Positions 1-9,533 of a stretch of 64,000 nt of DNA are shown here, in pieces; within the stretch, counting starts at the first letter, position 1, and each line of letters starts with the position of its first letter. This stretch comes from REEB52 sp964626905 (GTDB lineage Bacteria > Chlamydiota > Chlamydiia > Chlamydiales > SM23-39). Position numbers and translations under genes: made by a program. Where the stretch lies: contig CAZVHA010000006.1 in assembly GCA_964626905.1 (NCBI GenBank), positions 50,342-114,341 of the forward strand. Reading direction: 5' to 3'. Below the pieces are notes generated by a model, which did no database searches, was not told the DNA's origin, and saw only the letters and a program-made list of their open reading frames with translations.

Positions 1-105
1 TATCTCGGGTGCACCCTCTCTTCGGGACGCTATTTTATGTTTAATATTGAGGGGAGATTGATCGATGAAGATGCAATTACAGTCTCTGGGGAGTTTCGGT
101 TTTAA
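1..105 (+). CDS. C-terminal fragment of a probable outer-membrane protein
   Basis: Frame 1 is open from the first base to a TAA at 103-105 and encodes 34 residues; the start lies outside the window. The tail ends VSGEFRF, with alternating hydrophobic and polar residues and a terminal phenylalanine, the usual signature of the last strand of an outer-membrane beta-barrel recognised by BamA. The next gene on the same strand also ends in an aromatic strand, so this may be the end of a paralogous barrel gene 48 bp upstream. The family cannot be named from so short a fragment. Confidence 0.5.
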   Translation, partial: YLGCTLSSGRYFMFNIEGRLIDEDAITVSGEFRF

Positions 106-153
106 CTCAACTTTTAAAATAACTTTCATTCTGGCATAACGAGTTCAAGGGAT

Positions 154-1452
154 ATGCAGCGCCGAATTGGGTCCGTTTTTGCTTTCATTTTTCTTTTGGG
201 CGCTCCCTTATACCTTCAATCTGACGAAGAGGTGAGTGCCCCCGTTGCGGAGGAACCGGTCGTACAGGGAGATGTGCAGTTTGATGAGAAGCGAGATCCC
301 GATGTCGATGACATGGAGGCGTTGCGAAGATGGATTCGCGACAAGCGCTTTATCACCGTCAAAGAAATTGGGGGAGATCTTTCTATTAGCGGTGAAGTTC
401 GAGCAGAGTTTCAGGACACAAATGAGGTGAAAGAGGGGATTCGGCAGCGGGGTAAAGGGGGGGCTGTCAATAAACCGCAATACGCTTGGGATATCGAAGT
501 GAACATCATGATCGACTACCGAACCGATCGCACTTGGGCAGCAATCAAACTTGAATTTGATAACGATATGGGAACTGCGAGCGGGACTATGAACAAAATT
601 CGGCTCGAAAAAGCCTATCTCGGCGGCCGCATTATCCCGGGAGATACATTTGTCTTCGATAGCGAAATTGGGCGGCGCTATCTCTACAACGTTTTCGATT
701 CGGCCATGGAATTTTCCGCTCTTTTTGATGGCGTTCTTCTCCGGTTTAGTAAAGCTTGGCCATCGATTGGCGATTTTTACGTGAACGCTGGGGCGCTCTT
801 GGTGAATGACAACACGAATCACTACGCCTACGTGATGGAAATGGGGGGCTTGCGGATCGCGAATGTGGGGCTCAACATGAAATATTCGATCATCGATTGG
901 TATAAGCCTGCGGCCAATGTGCTGGAGAATTTGCGCTACAAATTTTTGGTCTCGCAATTTCTCACCTATTATCAGTTTTATCCCGAATGGCTCGGCAAAA
1001 GGCTCATCAAGTTTTACGCAGCAGCTCTCGTCAATCACTTAGCGGGGGGTGTACCCCAAACACACAATACGAAGCAAAATTGGGCCTGGTATGCGGGCTT
1101 TTCGATTGGCCTCGTGAGAAAACAATATGATTTTGCGATCAACGCCAACTATCAATGGTGTCAGGCACAAACAGTGCCAGATTTTGACAATAGTGGAATT
1201 GGGCGGGGGAATGCGGCAAAAGTTGGCTTTTACACAAACAATATCGACGGCAATCCCAATAGTGGAGCAACAACGGCAGCAACGGCGGTGGGCGATGGGA
1301 ATTTTAAGGGGTTTGAGATTGAGGCCCTCTACGCCTTCACCGATAACCTGACGGTTTTGCAAAATTTCAAGTATTCAAACACGTTAAACAAATCGATCGG
1401 CCCAAATTTGCGCTACAGGCAATACGAGATCGAGTTCATTTACGCTTTTTAG
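154..1452 (+). CDS. Probable outer-membrane beta-barrel (porin-like) protein
   Basis: 432 residues with a Sec signal peptide (basic MQRR, then hydrophobic to about residue 22), followed by an acidic linker. The rest is rich in alternating aromatic/polar strands (for example FYVNAGALLVND, YYQFYPEW) and ends EFIYAF with a terminal Phe, as in BamA-dependent barrels. The ATG at 154 follows AAGG a few bases upstream. No Pmp or MOMP signature is visible, so the substrate is unknown; a porin-like role is inferred from architecture. Its 3' end overlaps the convergent SnoaL-like gene by 4 bp. Confidence 0.6.
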   Translation: MQRRIGSVFAFIFLLGAPLYLQSDEEVSAPVAEEPVVQGDVQFDEKRDPDVDDMEALRRWIRDKRFITVKEIGGDLSISGEVRAEFQDTNEVKEGIRQRGKGGAVNKPQYAWDIEVNIMIDYRTDRTWAAIKLEFDNDMGTASGTMNKIRLEKAYLGGRIIPGDTFVFDSEIGRRYLYNVFDSAMEFSALFDGVLLRFSKAWPSIGDFYVNAGALLVNDNTNHYAYVMEMGGLRIANVGLNMKYSIIDWYKPAANVLENLRYKFLVSQFLTYYQFYPEWLGKRLIKFYAAALVNHLAGGVPQTHNTKQNWAWYAGFSIGLVRKQYDFAINANYQWCQAQTVPDFDNSGIGRGNAAKVGFYTNNIDGNPNSGATTAATAVGDGNFKGFEIEALYAFTDNLTVLQNFKYSNTLNKSIGPNLRYRQYEIEFIYAF

Positions 1453-1892
1453 CGCAAGATTTTTGTATTTTGAGTTGCGGCAAATTCCCAAGTGTCGCCA
1501 TTTTGGACAATCGTGTGGGTAAAAATTCCCTCCATCGCCTCTTTTTGTGCTCCGATATTGCTCACTTTCCAAAACACTTGAGCGATGGCAACGCCCGGTT
1601 TTGCCTCTCTGATCTTCAAATTGACAACTTCAAAGAGGGAATCTTTTAAAAAAGCCTCGTGAATTTTGACGTGGCGAGCTTCGATCTCTTCTTTTCCTGA
1701 AAAGAGCATCCCGAAAATATTGACGAAGTCGGCATCTTCTGCATAGTACTTGGCAGAGCCTTTGCCCGCTTGGTGGTTCCATGCGTCGGTAAAGTGATCG
1801 ATCATCGTTTCAATGGTCTTTTGATCAGTGGTCTCAAGGCCAAAAAATGTAGAGGCGATCGCTAAGAGTGAAATTTGGATCCATGATTTCAT
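1449..1892 (-). CDS. Secreted SnoaL/DUF4440-like (NTF2-fold) protein
   Basis: 147 residues. The ATG at 1892 is preferred over longer upstream starts because it follows GAAAGGAAA and begins a good signal peptide (MKSWIQISLLAIASTFFGLE). The remainder reads like SgcJ/EcaC-type NTF2-fold proteins: an early helix with MIDHFTDAWN, then YYAEDADFVNIFG, a long helix (EIEARHVKIHEAF), and strands ending IVQNGDTWEFAATQNTKI. Family members bind small ligands or act as isomerase-like enzymes, and the substrate cannot be predicted. It lies 13 bp downstream of the MFS gene and is probably co-transcribed with it. Confidence 0.6.
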   Translation of the reverse strand: MKSWIQISLLAIASTFFGLETTDQKTIETMIDHFTDAWNHQAGKGSAKYYAEDADFVNIFGMLFSGKEEIEARHVKIHEAFLKDSLFEVVNLKIREAKPGVAIAQVFWKVSNIGAQKEAMEGIFTHTIVQNGDTWEFAATQNTKILR

Positions 1893-1905
1893 TTGTATTT
1901 TCCTT

Positions 1906-3606
1906 TCATTGGTTTTTTGAAAAAATGAGGGTGATCTGTTTTTGAAAGTATCGAAGAAAGAGAAATCGCTTGGCGATTTTCTCTTTAGCGCCGTGAGCGT
2001 AGAGGATTTCGAGTTTGAGCTTTCCAAAGATTTTTCCGTAGGCGTCGATGATTTCAGCGCTGTCGATGCGCCGGTGAAAAAAAAGACAAACGGTTGAATT
2101 TTGCCCCTGAAACCGCCTTGCTTGGCCAAAAAGGGTCTTTAATGTTTTGCGGATGTTGGGTTCGGGAGGAATCACCCGAATTGACTCCATAAGACCGTTG
2201 AACCAAGGGAAGTTGCGAAAATAGGGATCGGGCACGAGGATTTTGAGTTTCGGTATGCAGGAAAAAAGGAGGAGGGCGTCATACCAAGAATTGCTTTGTA
2301 AAATGATGATGGACGAGGGGCTTGGCACGGGAGATGCGAGTTTTAATTTTCGAAATCGCTTCAAAATTTTGTTCACGAAAAATGGGAAAAAAAGAGCTGA
2401 GAGCCTTCCTGTGACCACGATATTTGAAATCAGAGTTAAAATACCCATCCAAGCAAAGCCACTCGCTGCAGAAAATTCAAATTTTACGCTAATGAGATAA
2501 AGAGCTAAGGAGGCCATTAATACTCCGACAAAACTGAAAAAATTGGCAGCTGCAATAATCTGGCCTCTACTCTCATCGGGGCTGCTCACTTGGAGAAATG
2601 CATCAAATGGAATGAGAAAAGCCCCTCCAAAAATCCCCAAAAGGCCCAATATGACAATCGTCATGGCGAGCGATGAGGCGAAGAGATAGAGGAGTAAAAA
2701 AAGGACTGCAATGAAAAAACCACAAATACATGAGATGCCCATCTCGACTCGATCCTTGGAAACTTGGCCCGCTAAAACGGCGCCAATCGCAATTCCAATG
2801 GCGGTTGGCAAAAACAAAAATCCCCCCGCGATATCGCTCAAATGGAGCGATTCCATTGCAAAAGGGATGATGTTGAGCTGGGTAAAAGCTCCGATAAAAA
2901 GGAAAAATGTAGACCCGAAAATGGCGGGGAGAAGATGTGGAATTTTCCAGCAGATCTTCAGCGTTTGATAAATCTCATAGACGAATACTGGATTTACTTT
3001 CTTGCTCGATCGTTGCGGTTGTGTCTTGTTGATTCCGAAACTTGTCAAAATGCCAAGAACTGCAATAAACACGCAAAAACCGGCCTCGAGGACAAAATTT
3101 TTGTCGCTCACTTTGATGATGAAAGAGGCCAAAAACGTCCCCAAGATAATAGCGAGATAGGTAAACGAGGTGAGAGACCCATTCGCTTTAGAGATCCTTT
3201 TTGCATCGACAAGTTCGGGGATAATCCCATATTTAGAGGGGCCAAAAAGGGCGCTTTGCGTCGCCATGAAAAAAAGGGCTGTATAAGAGCCAAATCCCCA
3301 TTGAAGTGACACGGCTAGAAGTCCAAAAAGCATAATCGCAAGTTCCAAAAGCTTCGTGAAGACAATGATCGTCCTTTTGCTGATTCGATCGGCCAATACC
3401 CCAGCCGCAGAAGAGAAGAGGAGAAAGGGAATGACGAAAATGGCGCCGGCAAGCGACAAGATCGAATTGGCAGCCGCAGGACCCCTAATGTGAATCAAGA
3501 GATAGATCACAAGGAGCTTGAAAATATTGTCATTGAGCGCGCCTAAAAATTGGGTCGCATTCAAAAAATAGAAGGAGCGAAAATCATTCCGAAATAACCA
3601 ACGCAT
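1906..3606 (-). CDS. MFS transporter (LplT/YgeD-like) fused to a degenerate acyltransferase-like domain
   Basis: 566 residues. Residues about 10-415 form a major-facilitator domain; the start (FLGALNDNIFKLLV) and the loop GVLADRISKRTII are typical of the LplT lysophospholipid-transporter branch. Chlamydia has a similar protein (YgeD) next to recBC, and here too recC is divergent and adjacent. After a basic linker, residues about 430-545 resemble a PlsC-type acyltransferase: SNSWYDALLL aligns with the NHxSWxD region and YFRNFPWFNGLMESIRVIP with the FR-IPFFG-AIPV block. The catalytic His of HX4D is replaced by Ser (about residue 438), and no FPEGT-like motif is present. A lysophospholipid flippase with a non-catalytic lipid-binding tail is the inference. 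No clear Shine-Dalgarno is seen. Confidence 0.75.
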   Translation of the reverse strand: MRWLFRNDFRSFYFLNATQFLGALNDNIFKLLVIYLLIHIRGPAAANSILSLAGAIFVIPFLLFSSAAGVLADRISKRTIIVFTKLLELAIMLFGLLAVSLQWGFGSYTALFFMATQSALFGPSKYGIIPELVDAKRISKANGSLTSFTYLAIILGTFLASFIIKVSDKNFVLEAGFCVFIAVLGILTSFGINKTQPQRSSKKVNPVFVYEIYQTLKICWKIPHLLPAIFGSTFFLFIGAFTQLNIIPFAMESLHLSDIAGGFLFLPTAIGIAIGAVLAGQVSKDRVEMGISCICGFFIAVLFLLLYLFASSLAMTIVILGLLGIFGGAFLIPFDAFLQVSSPDESRGQIIAAANFFSFVGVLMASLALYLISVKFEFSAASGFAWMGILTLISNIVVTGRLSALFFPFFVNKILKRFRKLKLASPVPSPSSIIILQSNSWYDALLLFSCIPKLKILVPDPYFRNFPWFNGLMESIRVIPPEPNIRKTLKTLFGQARRFQGQNSTVCLFFHRRIDSAEIIDAYGKIFGKLKLEILYAHGAKEKIAKRFLFLRYFQKQITLIFSKNQ

Positions 3607-3686
3607 TCAATTCCGACATGAGAGGGTGTTGCACAAATTATTTCAAGGTTATCCTCTTCCCTTAGCTGTTTGCAACAGAAAACGCA

Positions 3687-3716
3687 TTGCCAGCTTTCCA
3701 TTCCATTTGCGATACT
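3687..3716 (+). promoter_or_regulatory. Putative sigma-66 promoter of recCBD
   Basis: TTGCCA (3687-3692), an 18-bp spacer and GATACT (3711-3716). The -10 box ends 8 nt before the recC ATG, which itself has no Shine-Dalgarno sequence. Transcription from here would give a leaderless or near-leaderless recC mRNA. Confidence 0.4.
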
Positions 3717-3724
3717 GAAACTGC

Positions 3725-6577
3725 ATGATCCCGAAATTATTTGTCTCAGAACAACTTGAACCCCTCCTCGATCGCCTCATAGAAGAGCTCGACTCTGAGG
3801 CGACCGATCCAATCGAAACAAAAACACTCCTCGTCCCTAACTCCCAAGTAAGACAATGGCTCTTATTGGAAATTGCAAGGAAAAAAGGGGTTGCCATGGG
3901 ACTTAAATGCCTCGAAATCGAACAGCTATTTCCCCCCGCCCAGAATTCTTTAGATCTCTTTTGCTCCATCTACTCTGCTTTGGGGAGTAGCCAAGAACCA
4001 GAACTTCTTTCGTACTTGGGCGGCCATAAGAGAAAACAGTTTGATCTCACCAAGCAGTTGAGCCCCCTTTTTGCCAAATATGGGAAATATCATAGAACTC
4101 TTCTGGGAGGAGAAAGAAATTGGCAAAAAACCCTTTTTCAACAAGTGGTTTTGCCCCAAGAATTTCTGGTTCAAGAAAAGATCATTTGCTTTTCTATTGA
4201 AGACTTGCCCCCTGTGTATTGGGAATGGCTCTCAGAAGCCCCCGCCTTATCGATCTACCTCTTTTCCCCATGCATCGAATTTTGGGAAGATCTTTGCTCC
4301 GATCGAGAGCGAAAAAAAATCGATCGATATTGGAAAAAAAAGGGGGTAGTCAAAAGGAGCATCGATGAACTCAATAACTACTTGCAAGAAGGGCCGAGAA
4401 TGCTCGCAAACTGGGGCAAACTCGGCAGGGAAACTTTGCGTAATTTAAGCCCATTTGATCTGGAGACAGAAGAGCTTTATCGAGGGATAGAACCGACCAC
4501 TCTGTTGAAGCAAATCCAATGCGATTTGCTCACCTTTCAAGAGACAAAAGAGGTGAAAATTGACGATTCGATCCAAATTCTTCAGGTGGGCTCTTCTCGA
4601 TTGAGGGAAATCGAGGCGCTCAAAGAGATGATCCTCACAATGAATATTCCCTACAGCGATATTTCTGTTCTTGCACCTGATATAGAGCCCTACGTCCCTT
4701 TGATCGAATACGTTTTTGGCAAGGAGATCCCCTACCGAATTTCAGGAGTTGATCTCGCTTCCCAAAGCTCTTTTAGACAAGGCCTCATGCGCCTTTTGCA
4801 CTTATCTAACGGAAGATGGGAGGCGGAAGAGGTCTTGACCCTCTTTGAAACGGCCTCATTTTACAAAAAAAGGGGATGGGATGAAAAAACTCTCGAACTG
4901 TTTCGCAGCTGGCTCACCTCGCAAAAGATCCAATGGGGTTTTGACGCGGCCCATCGGAAGAGTGTTTTACAAGAGCTGTTTGGCGAAAAGGAATTTGTCG
5001 ATCAGGGCTCTTTTGAATATGGATGCAATGCACTGCTCGATTGCATCGTCTATTATAAACCAATAGACATTAGCCCCGATCTTCTCGAAGAGTTCGTTGC
5101 TGTGATCTACGATCTCAAAAATCTGGAGCTGAAAGGAGAAAAGACCCTTTGTGCATGGGCAGAAGCCTTAGAAAAGACAATCGAAACATTTTTGTGGATC
5201 GATCCGAATTGCGATCCCGATACGACGCAGCAAAATCGTTGGATGAGCCTCTTTTCCAATATGAAAAAAAGCCCCCTCCAAACAACCTATCCCATCGAGG
5301 TGATTTGCCACTTTCTCATACGCCCATGTCTTGGGGGGCTCCACTCATCGCAATTGCACGCAGTTCGCTTCGCTCCCATCGAGGAGGGGGCAATGCTTCC
5401 GGCAAAGGCGATCGCAATGATTGGAATGGACGAGATGAGTTTCCCTCGCATCGACCCCCCATCATCCCTCGATCTTCTCAAAGGAAAAGCAGTTCACAAA
5501 GCAGATCGGGATCGCTATCTTTTCTTAAGAGCCCTTTTTGCGGCCCAAAAGAGCTTGTGGATCAGTTACCGGCACCTATCTGAAGAGGAAGGGAAACCGG
5601 TAAGCCCTTCGCTTTTGGTGCAAGAGTTGATCTCTACCACCTCCCCCGAAATTGTGAAGAGTTATTCCTTTGCCAAAGAGGAAGAAATTACCCCCAAAAC
5701 GCTCATTTTTCCCGGTATAAAAAAAACCGATCTCCCCCAAGGAGAATGGACCCTTTCTATTGCAGATCTCCGATCTTTGGCAAGACACCCGTGGCGCTTT
5801 TTTTTACAAAAAGCACACCAAATTTTCTTGGATGGAGAGTTGGAAAGTTCCTTTGCCCTCCAAAGAGGCAAACTGCTCCGCGCTCACCCAGAAAGAGAAA
5901 AATATGAGCCGCTCCTCAATGAACTTCCCGGCAGATTCAGGGAGGCGATGGACTTGGAAATTGTTCAAAGAGCCGCTAGGCAAAAAAGGCTTTTGGAAGA
6001 GTGGAAAATAGAACCTTTTTCCCTGATTTTGCGCGAAAATTGCAAAGAGGCTACCTGGGAAGATAAAAACTATGTCACACCCCCTCTCATTTTAGAGTGG
6101 GACCAATGCAAAATCAAAATCGTCGGCAAAATAGAGCAAATTTCTCCCGAAGGGATCGTCTCCTCTCAGGAAGATAGCTTAGCGGGAACTCTCAAAATAT
6201 GGCCAGAGGCGCTGATCGGAGCAGCCGTTTTCAGTGCGCCCAAAATTGGGATGCTGCGGAGTGGCAAATGGAAGCCTTTTAAAGACCCCCAAGAAAATCT
6301 AAAAGCCTTCATCGCCTATTTTTTCCATTGCCAAAACGCCCCTTCTCCCCTTTTACCGCAATGGGCAGACCCAATTTTGCGAAAAAATGGCGCTGGCCTT
6401 TCAAAAAAAATGAGAAGCGATCCCTTTTTCGAAGATCCCATCGCAGATTGGGTCTTTGTAAGGGCGGAAATGCCAAAATTAGATGAGTGGCTCGAAAGTT
6501 GGAATCCCCTTCTAAAATCGACTTTTCAAACAGTGATCGATCTCTACCCTTTGAGAGGTGCCCATGCAAATATTTGA
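3725..6577 (+). CDS. recC: Exodeoxyribonuclease V gamma subunit RecC
   Basis: 950 residues, somewhat shorter than E. coli RecC. The N-terminus has the LLVPNSQVRQWLLLEIARKKG block characteristic of RecC, and the middle keeps the inactive helicase-like regions (for example SVLAPDIEPYVPLIEYVF and MIGMDEMSFPRID). RecC holds RecB and RecD together, splits the duplex and reads Chi during double-strand-break repair. It is the first gene of a tight recC-recB-recD operon: recB starts 14 bp before recC ends. The ATG lacks a Shine-Dalgarno and sits 8 nt after a -10-like box. Confidence 0.93.
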   Translation: MIPKLFVSEQLEPLLDRLIEELDSEATDPIETKTLLVPNSQVRQWLLLEIARKKGVAMGLKCLEIEQLFPPAQNSLDLFCSIYSALGSSQEPELLSYLGGHKRKQFDLTKQLSPLFAKYGKYHRTLLGGERNWQKTLFQQVVLPQEFLVQEKIICFSIEDLPPVYWEWLSEAPALSIYLFSPCIEFWEDLCSDRERKKIDRYWKKKGVVKRSIDELNNYLQEGPRMLANWGKLGRETLRNLSPFDLETEELYRGIEPTTLLKQIQCDLLTFQETKEVKIDDSIQILQVGSSRLREIEALKEMILTMNIPYSDISVLAPDIEPYVPLIEYVFGKEIPYRISGVDLASQSSFRQGLMRLLHLSNGRWEAEEVLTLFETASFYKKRGWDEKTLELFRSWLTSQKIQWGFDAAHRKSVLQELFGEKEFVDQGSFEYGCNALLDCIVYYKPIDISPDLLEEFVAVIYDLKNLELKGEKTLCAWAEALEKTIETFLWIDPNCDPDTTQQNRWMSLFSNMKKSPLQTTYPIEVICHFLIRPCLGGLHSSQLHAVRFAPIEEGAMLPAKAIAMIGMDEMSFPRIDPPSSLDLLKGKAVHKADRDRYLFLRALFAAQKSLWISYRHLSEEEGKPVSPSLLVQELISTTSPEIVKSYSFAKEEEITPKTLIFPGIKKTDLPQGEWTLSIADLRSLARHPWRFFLQKAHQIFLDGELESSFALQRGKLLRAHPEREKYEPLLNELPGRFREAMDLEIVQRAARQKRLLEEWKIEPFSLILRENCKEATWEDKNYVTPPLILEWDQCKIKIVGKIEQISPEGIVSSQEDSLAGTLKIWPEALIGAAVFSAPKIGMLRSGKWKPFKDPQENLKAFIAYFFHCQNAPSPLLPQWADPILRKNGAGLSKKMRSDPFFEDPIADWVFVRAEMPKLDEWLESWNPLLKSTFQTVIDLYPLRGAHANI

Positions 6578-9533
6578 CTGTCTCGCTCTCAACTGCCCTC
6601 TTTTTGGCCCCCATCTACTCGAAGCGTCTGCGGGTACCGGTAAAACATTTTCCATCGAACACATTTTTGTTCGGCTCATTTTGGAAAAAATAGAATTGGA
6701 GCAAATTCTCGTCGTCACATTTACAAAAGCTGCCACCCGCGAGCTTAAAGCTCGCATCCGCTCGAATATCGAAAAAGCGATCCATAGCCTAAAGTCGGAT
6801 CAGAGCGCCTCGCAATATTTAGAACCCCGCAGGGGTTCTAAAGAGTCAATCCAACTCTTAACAGACGCCCTCTCCTCTTTCGATCAGTGCCAAATCTTCA
6901 CCATCCACGGGTTTTGCCTTCGGACCCTCAAAGAATTTGCCTTCGAGGCCCACCTGAGTTTCCCCTCAAACCTCGATGAGAAGAAATCGGTCCCCGAAGT
7001 GTTTAAAAAAGCGGCATCAGATTTTCTGGAATACGGAATCGACCCCTCTTGGATCTCAAATGAACAGCTCACCTTGCTGTTTAAAGAATTCGATTCCTCG
7101 GATGCAATCATAAATCGGCTGCTCCGTTTTGAAGAATTTACTCCATCCCTTTCATTCTCAGAAAGTTTTGCCAAATGTAAAGCGGCTTTACATTTGTGGT
7201 CATTGGAAGAGGAAAAACTTTTGGAGGATTTCCGGGCGGTCCAAAAAAATTACAAGGCGGGGGTGAAGGGTGATTTTGAAATGCAGGTGAAAGGGCTTGC
7301 AAATCTCCAATTTTTTCCCTCTCTTTTAAAAGAGAGGGGTTCTCTTTTTGATTTTTTGCACCCAGAAAATCGGAAAGTGAGGGTGGAAGAGCCGGTAGTT
7401 TGCCACTATCCTGGATTTTTTGAGTGGGCTCAAGGGGTGATTGCTCCTTTGGTGAGGCAAAAAGTGTTTCCTCTTTTACAAGAAGCATTTGAGCGGGTCA
7501 TCGAAAAGATTCTTCGGGAAGAGCCCCATTTTGATCCCGATCAAATTTTAAAAGAGATGCGAAAGGCGATTGCGAATGACCATTTTGTTCAAAAAGTGAA
7601 GCAAAAATATGTGGCTGTGATCATCGATGAATTCCAAGACACTGATGCCATTCAATGGGACATTTTCCAAACTTTATTTGCCGCATCTTCCTTGAAGGCT
7701 CTTTATTTGGTGGGAGATCCAAAGCAATCGATCTACCGTTTTCGAAGTGCAGACATTTACACTTATTTAAAGGCGCGCGACTATTTGGGAGAGGAGAATG
7801 GATATCTTCTCAACACCAATTTTCGCTCGTCAAAACCGCTGATCGGTGCGCTCAACGCCCTTTTTTCTAGAGAGTGGTTTCATCTTCCCAAAACGGGAGC
7901 TATTTTGCCCTATTATCCGGTAGAGGCGGGGGCGAATATCAGTTCGGATTTTGGCGATTCCTTGGGGGCGATCCATTTTCTCATTGTTGAAGGGGCATCG
8001 GCATTTGAAGAGCTCTTGATTCCTTATGCAGCGAAAGAGATTGAGCGGCTCAATCTGAAAAGATGTGCATGTCTTGTCAAAGATCGCTATCAGGTGGCCA
8101 AAATGTCCGATTTTTTAAAAGAGAGGGGCATCGCAGTTGCTTCTAAAAGCGAAATAAGCCTTGGCAAAACAGCCTCCTTTCAGGCGATTTGTGAACTTCT
8201 GAAGGCGGTGATATCGCCTCATGATCCGAGAGCGGAAGCTATTTTTCGTGCGGGGCCATTTGCGAGGAGCGATCTCTATCTTCCCGAGATGAAGCGGCTC
8301 CTTGAAGAAAGGGGGCTGATCCCCTTTGCGAAAGAATTTCCCTTAGATCGCGAGGCGATGCAAATTTTTGAGTTTCTTTTTGCCTGGGAGCGCCAAGAGG
8401 GATTTTCCTTTGAAGGGCTGCAAAGGGTTTTAGAGAGGCTTAAAAACCAAGAGCCAGATGAAGGGGGGCGCCTCAGAGTTGAAGTGGATGAAGAGGCGGT
8501 GCAAATCATGACTTTGCACATTAGCAAAGGGCTTGAGTTCGATGTGGTTTTCGCTCTCGGGCTTGCCACGCGCACGCCGGAAGGTGAAGAGGCCGATGAA
8601 CTCGATGCGGAAAAGATGCGGCAGCTCTATGTCGCGATGACGCGGGCCAAAAAGCGGCTTTATGTCCCTATAGTTCTTTCTCAAAAAGAGGGGCGTGGTG
8701 GGGCCTCTCCTATGGAGCTGTTTTCTCGCTATTTTGAACGGCCATTCTTAGATGAGATTGAGCGCCTCTCAAAAACGGAGTCGATCACCTTTGAGCAGCT
8801 TAAGTTGCCGGTCCCTCTATCCCGCGTACCGACGGTGCGTGGGATAGATGTGCCAAAATTGAGGGAAAAGGAAAAAGTGCTTTTCCCCCGATCTTTTACT
8901 CCTTCGGTTCTCTCATCTTTTACCACTTTGTCCCAGACAAAAGAGGCAGTTGCACATTTCCAGGACGGTGCAAAATGGATAGAGCCAGAAGAAAATCTCT
9001 TCACGATGCAGACAATGCCGAGAGGGGCGCAAACGGGGATTGTCATCCATTCTATTTTCGAGTCTCTCTTCAGCGCAAAGGGGCAAATATGGAAAGATCC
9101 AAAAGCGATCGATGCTCTCGTCGAAGAGCATTTGCGTTTTTCCCAACTTATGCCTTGGCAAAAACCGATCCAAGAGATGGTGCGGGAGACCCTTCGAATG
9201 CCTTTAGCAAGTGATCATGGATGGTTTTCTTTAAGTGAAATCGAAAAATTTCAAGTCGAGATGGAATTTGTGTTTTCGGATCCTCCCCATTTCGTTAAAG
9301 GATTTATCGATCTCGTCTTCTATCATGGGGGAAAAGTTTTCTTTGTCGATTGGAAAACGAACTGGCTCGAAAAATATGATCTTCCCCACTTGAAAAAGGC
9401 AATGGAAGAGCACGATTATCCGCTGCAAGCAAGGCTCTATTCCGAGGCAATGAGACGCCATTTCAAAGCGCAGATTGGAGGAGCCTATTACGTCTTTGTT
9501 CGAGGCAATGTCTTCTATCCTATACCGAAGTGA
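6564..9533 (+). CDS. recB: Exodeoxyribonuclease V beta subunit RecB (helicase-nuclease)
   Basis: 989 residues. The ATG at 6564 follows GAGAGGTG and is preferred over a GTG 6 bp upstream. The UvrD-type helicase has Walker A EASAGTGKTF (residues 20-29), a DEFQDTD Walker B region, LVGDPKQSIYRFR, and motif VI YVAMTRAKKRLY. The C-terminal RecB nuclease is intact: GFIDLVF (D916) and VDWKTN (D929, K931). Shorter than E. coli RecB. Two 23-bp perfect palindromes lie in frame (6819-6841 encoding about LEPRRGSK; 7173-7195 encoding KCKAALHL) at poorly conserved positions, and look like inserted repeats tolerated by the protein. It overlaps recC by 14 bp and recD by 26 bp. Confidence 0.95.
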   Translation: MQIFDCLALNCPLFGPHLLEASAGTGKTFSIEHIFVRLILEKIELEQILVVTFTKAATRELKARIRSNIEKAIHSLKSDQSASQYLEPRRGSKESIQLLTDALSSFDQCQIFTIHGFCLRTLKEFAFEAHLSFPSNLDEKKSVPEVFKKAASDFLEYGIDPSWISNEQLTLLFKEFDSSDAIINRLLRFEEFTPSLSFSESFAKCKAALHLWSLEEEKLLEDFRAVQKNYKAGVKGDFEMQVKGLANLQFFPSLLKERGSLFDFLHPENRKVRVEEPVVCHYPGFFEWAQGVIAPLVRQKVFPLLQEAFERVIEKILREEPHFDPDQILKEMRKAIANDHFVQKVKQKYVAVIIDEFQDTDAIQWDIFQTLFAASSLKALYLVGDPKQSIYRFRSADIYTYLKARDYLGEENGYLLNTNFRSSKPLIGALNALFSREWFHLPKTGAILPYYPVEAGANISSDFGDSLGAIHFLIVEGASAFEELLIPYAAKEIERLNLKRCACLVKDRYQVAKMSDFLKERGIAVASKSEISLGKTASFQAICELLKAVISPHDPRAEAIFRAGPFARSDLYLPEMKRLLEERGLIPFAKEFPLDREAMQIFEFLFAWERQEGFSFEGLQRVLERLKNQEPDEGGRLRVEVDEEAVQIMTLHISKGLEFDVVFALGLATRTPEGEEADELDAEKMRQLYVAMTRAKKRLYVPIVLSQKEGRGGASPMELFSRYFERPFLDEIERLSKTESITFEQLKLPVPLSRVPTVRGIDVPKLREKEKVLFPRSFTPSVLSSFTTLSQTKEAVAHFQDGAKWIEPEENLFTMQTMPRGAQTGIVIHSIFESLFSAKGQIWKDPKAIDALVEEHLRFSQLMPWQKPIQEMVRETLRMPLASDHGWFSLSEIEKFQVEMEFVFSDPPHFVKGFIDLVFYHGGKVFFVDWKTNWLEKYDLPHLKKAMEEHDYPLQARLYSEAMRRHFKAQIGGAYYVFVRGNVFYPIPK
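6819..6841. repeat. 23-bp perfect palindrome inside recB
   Basis: Two 10-bp arms (TTAGAACCCC and its exact complement) flank GCA. It has the same 10-3-10 geometry as the palindrome at 7173-7195 but a different sequence. It is read in frame by recB. Confidence 0.6.
7173..7195. repeat. 23-bp palindrome of the dispersed KCKAALHL repeat family, inside recB
   Basis: Arms AAATGTAAAG and CTTTACATTT flank CGG. The same 23 bp opens the full-length elements at 22808 (central CCG) and 60363 (CGG) and, with a substitution, at 41717. It is translated in recB as KCKAALHL, the same reading frame used by the full element inside the TPR gene at 41041-43593. Confidence 0.75.

Noticed and set aside
208..1038. 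276-codon open frame antisense to the first OM barrel gene
   Set aside because: Composition is a reverse-strand shadow with no family match or ribosome site; the plus-strand gene has a signal peptide and barrel ending.
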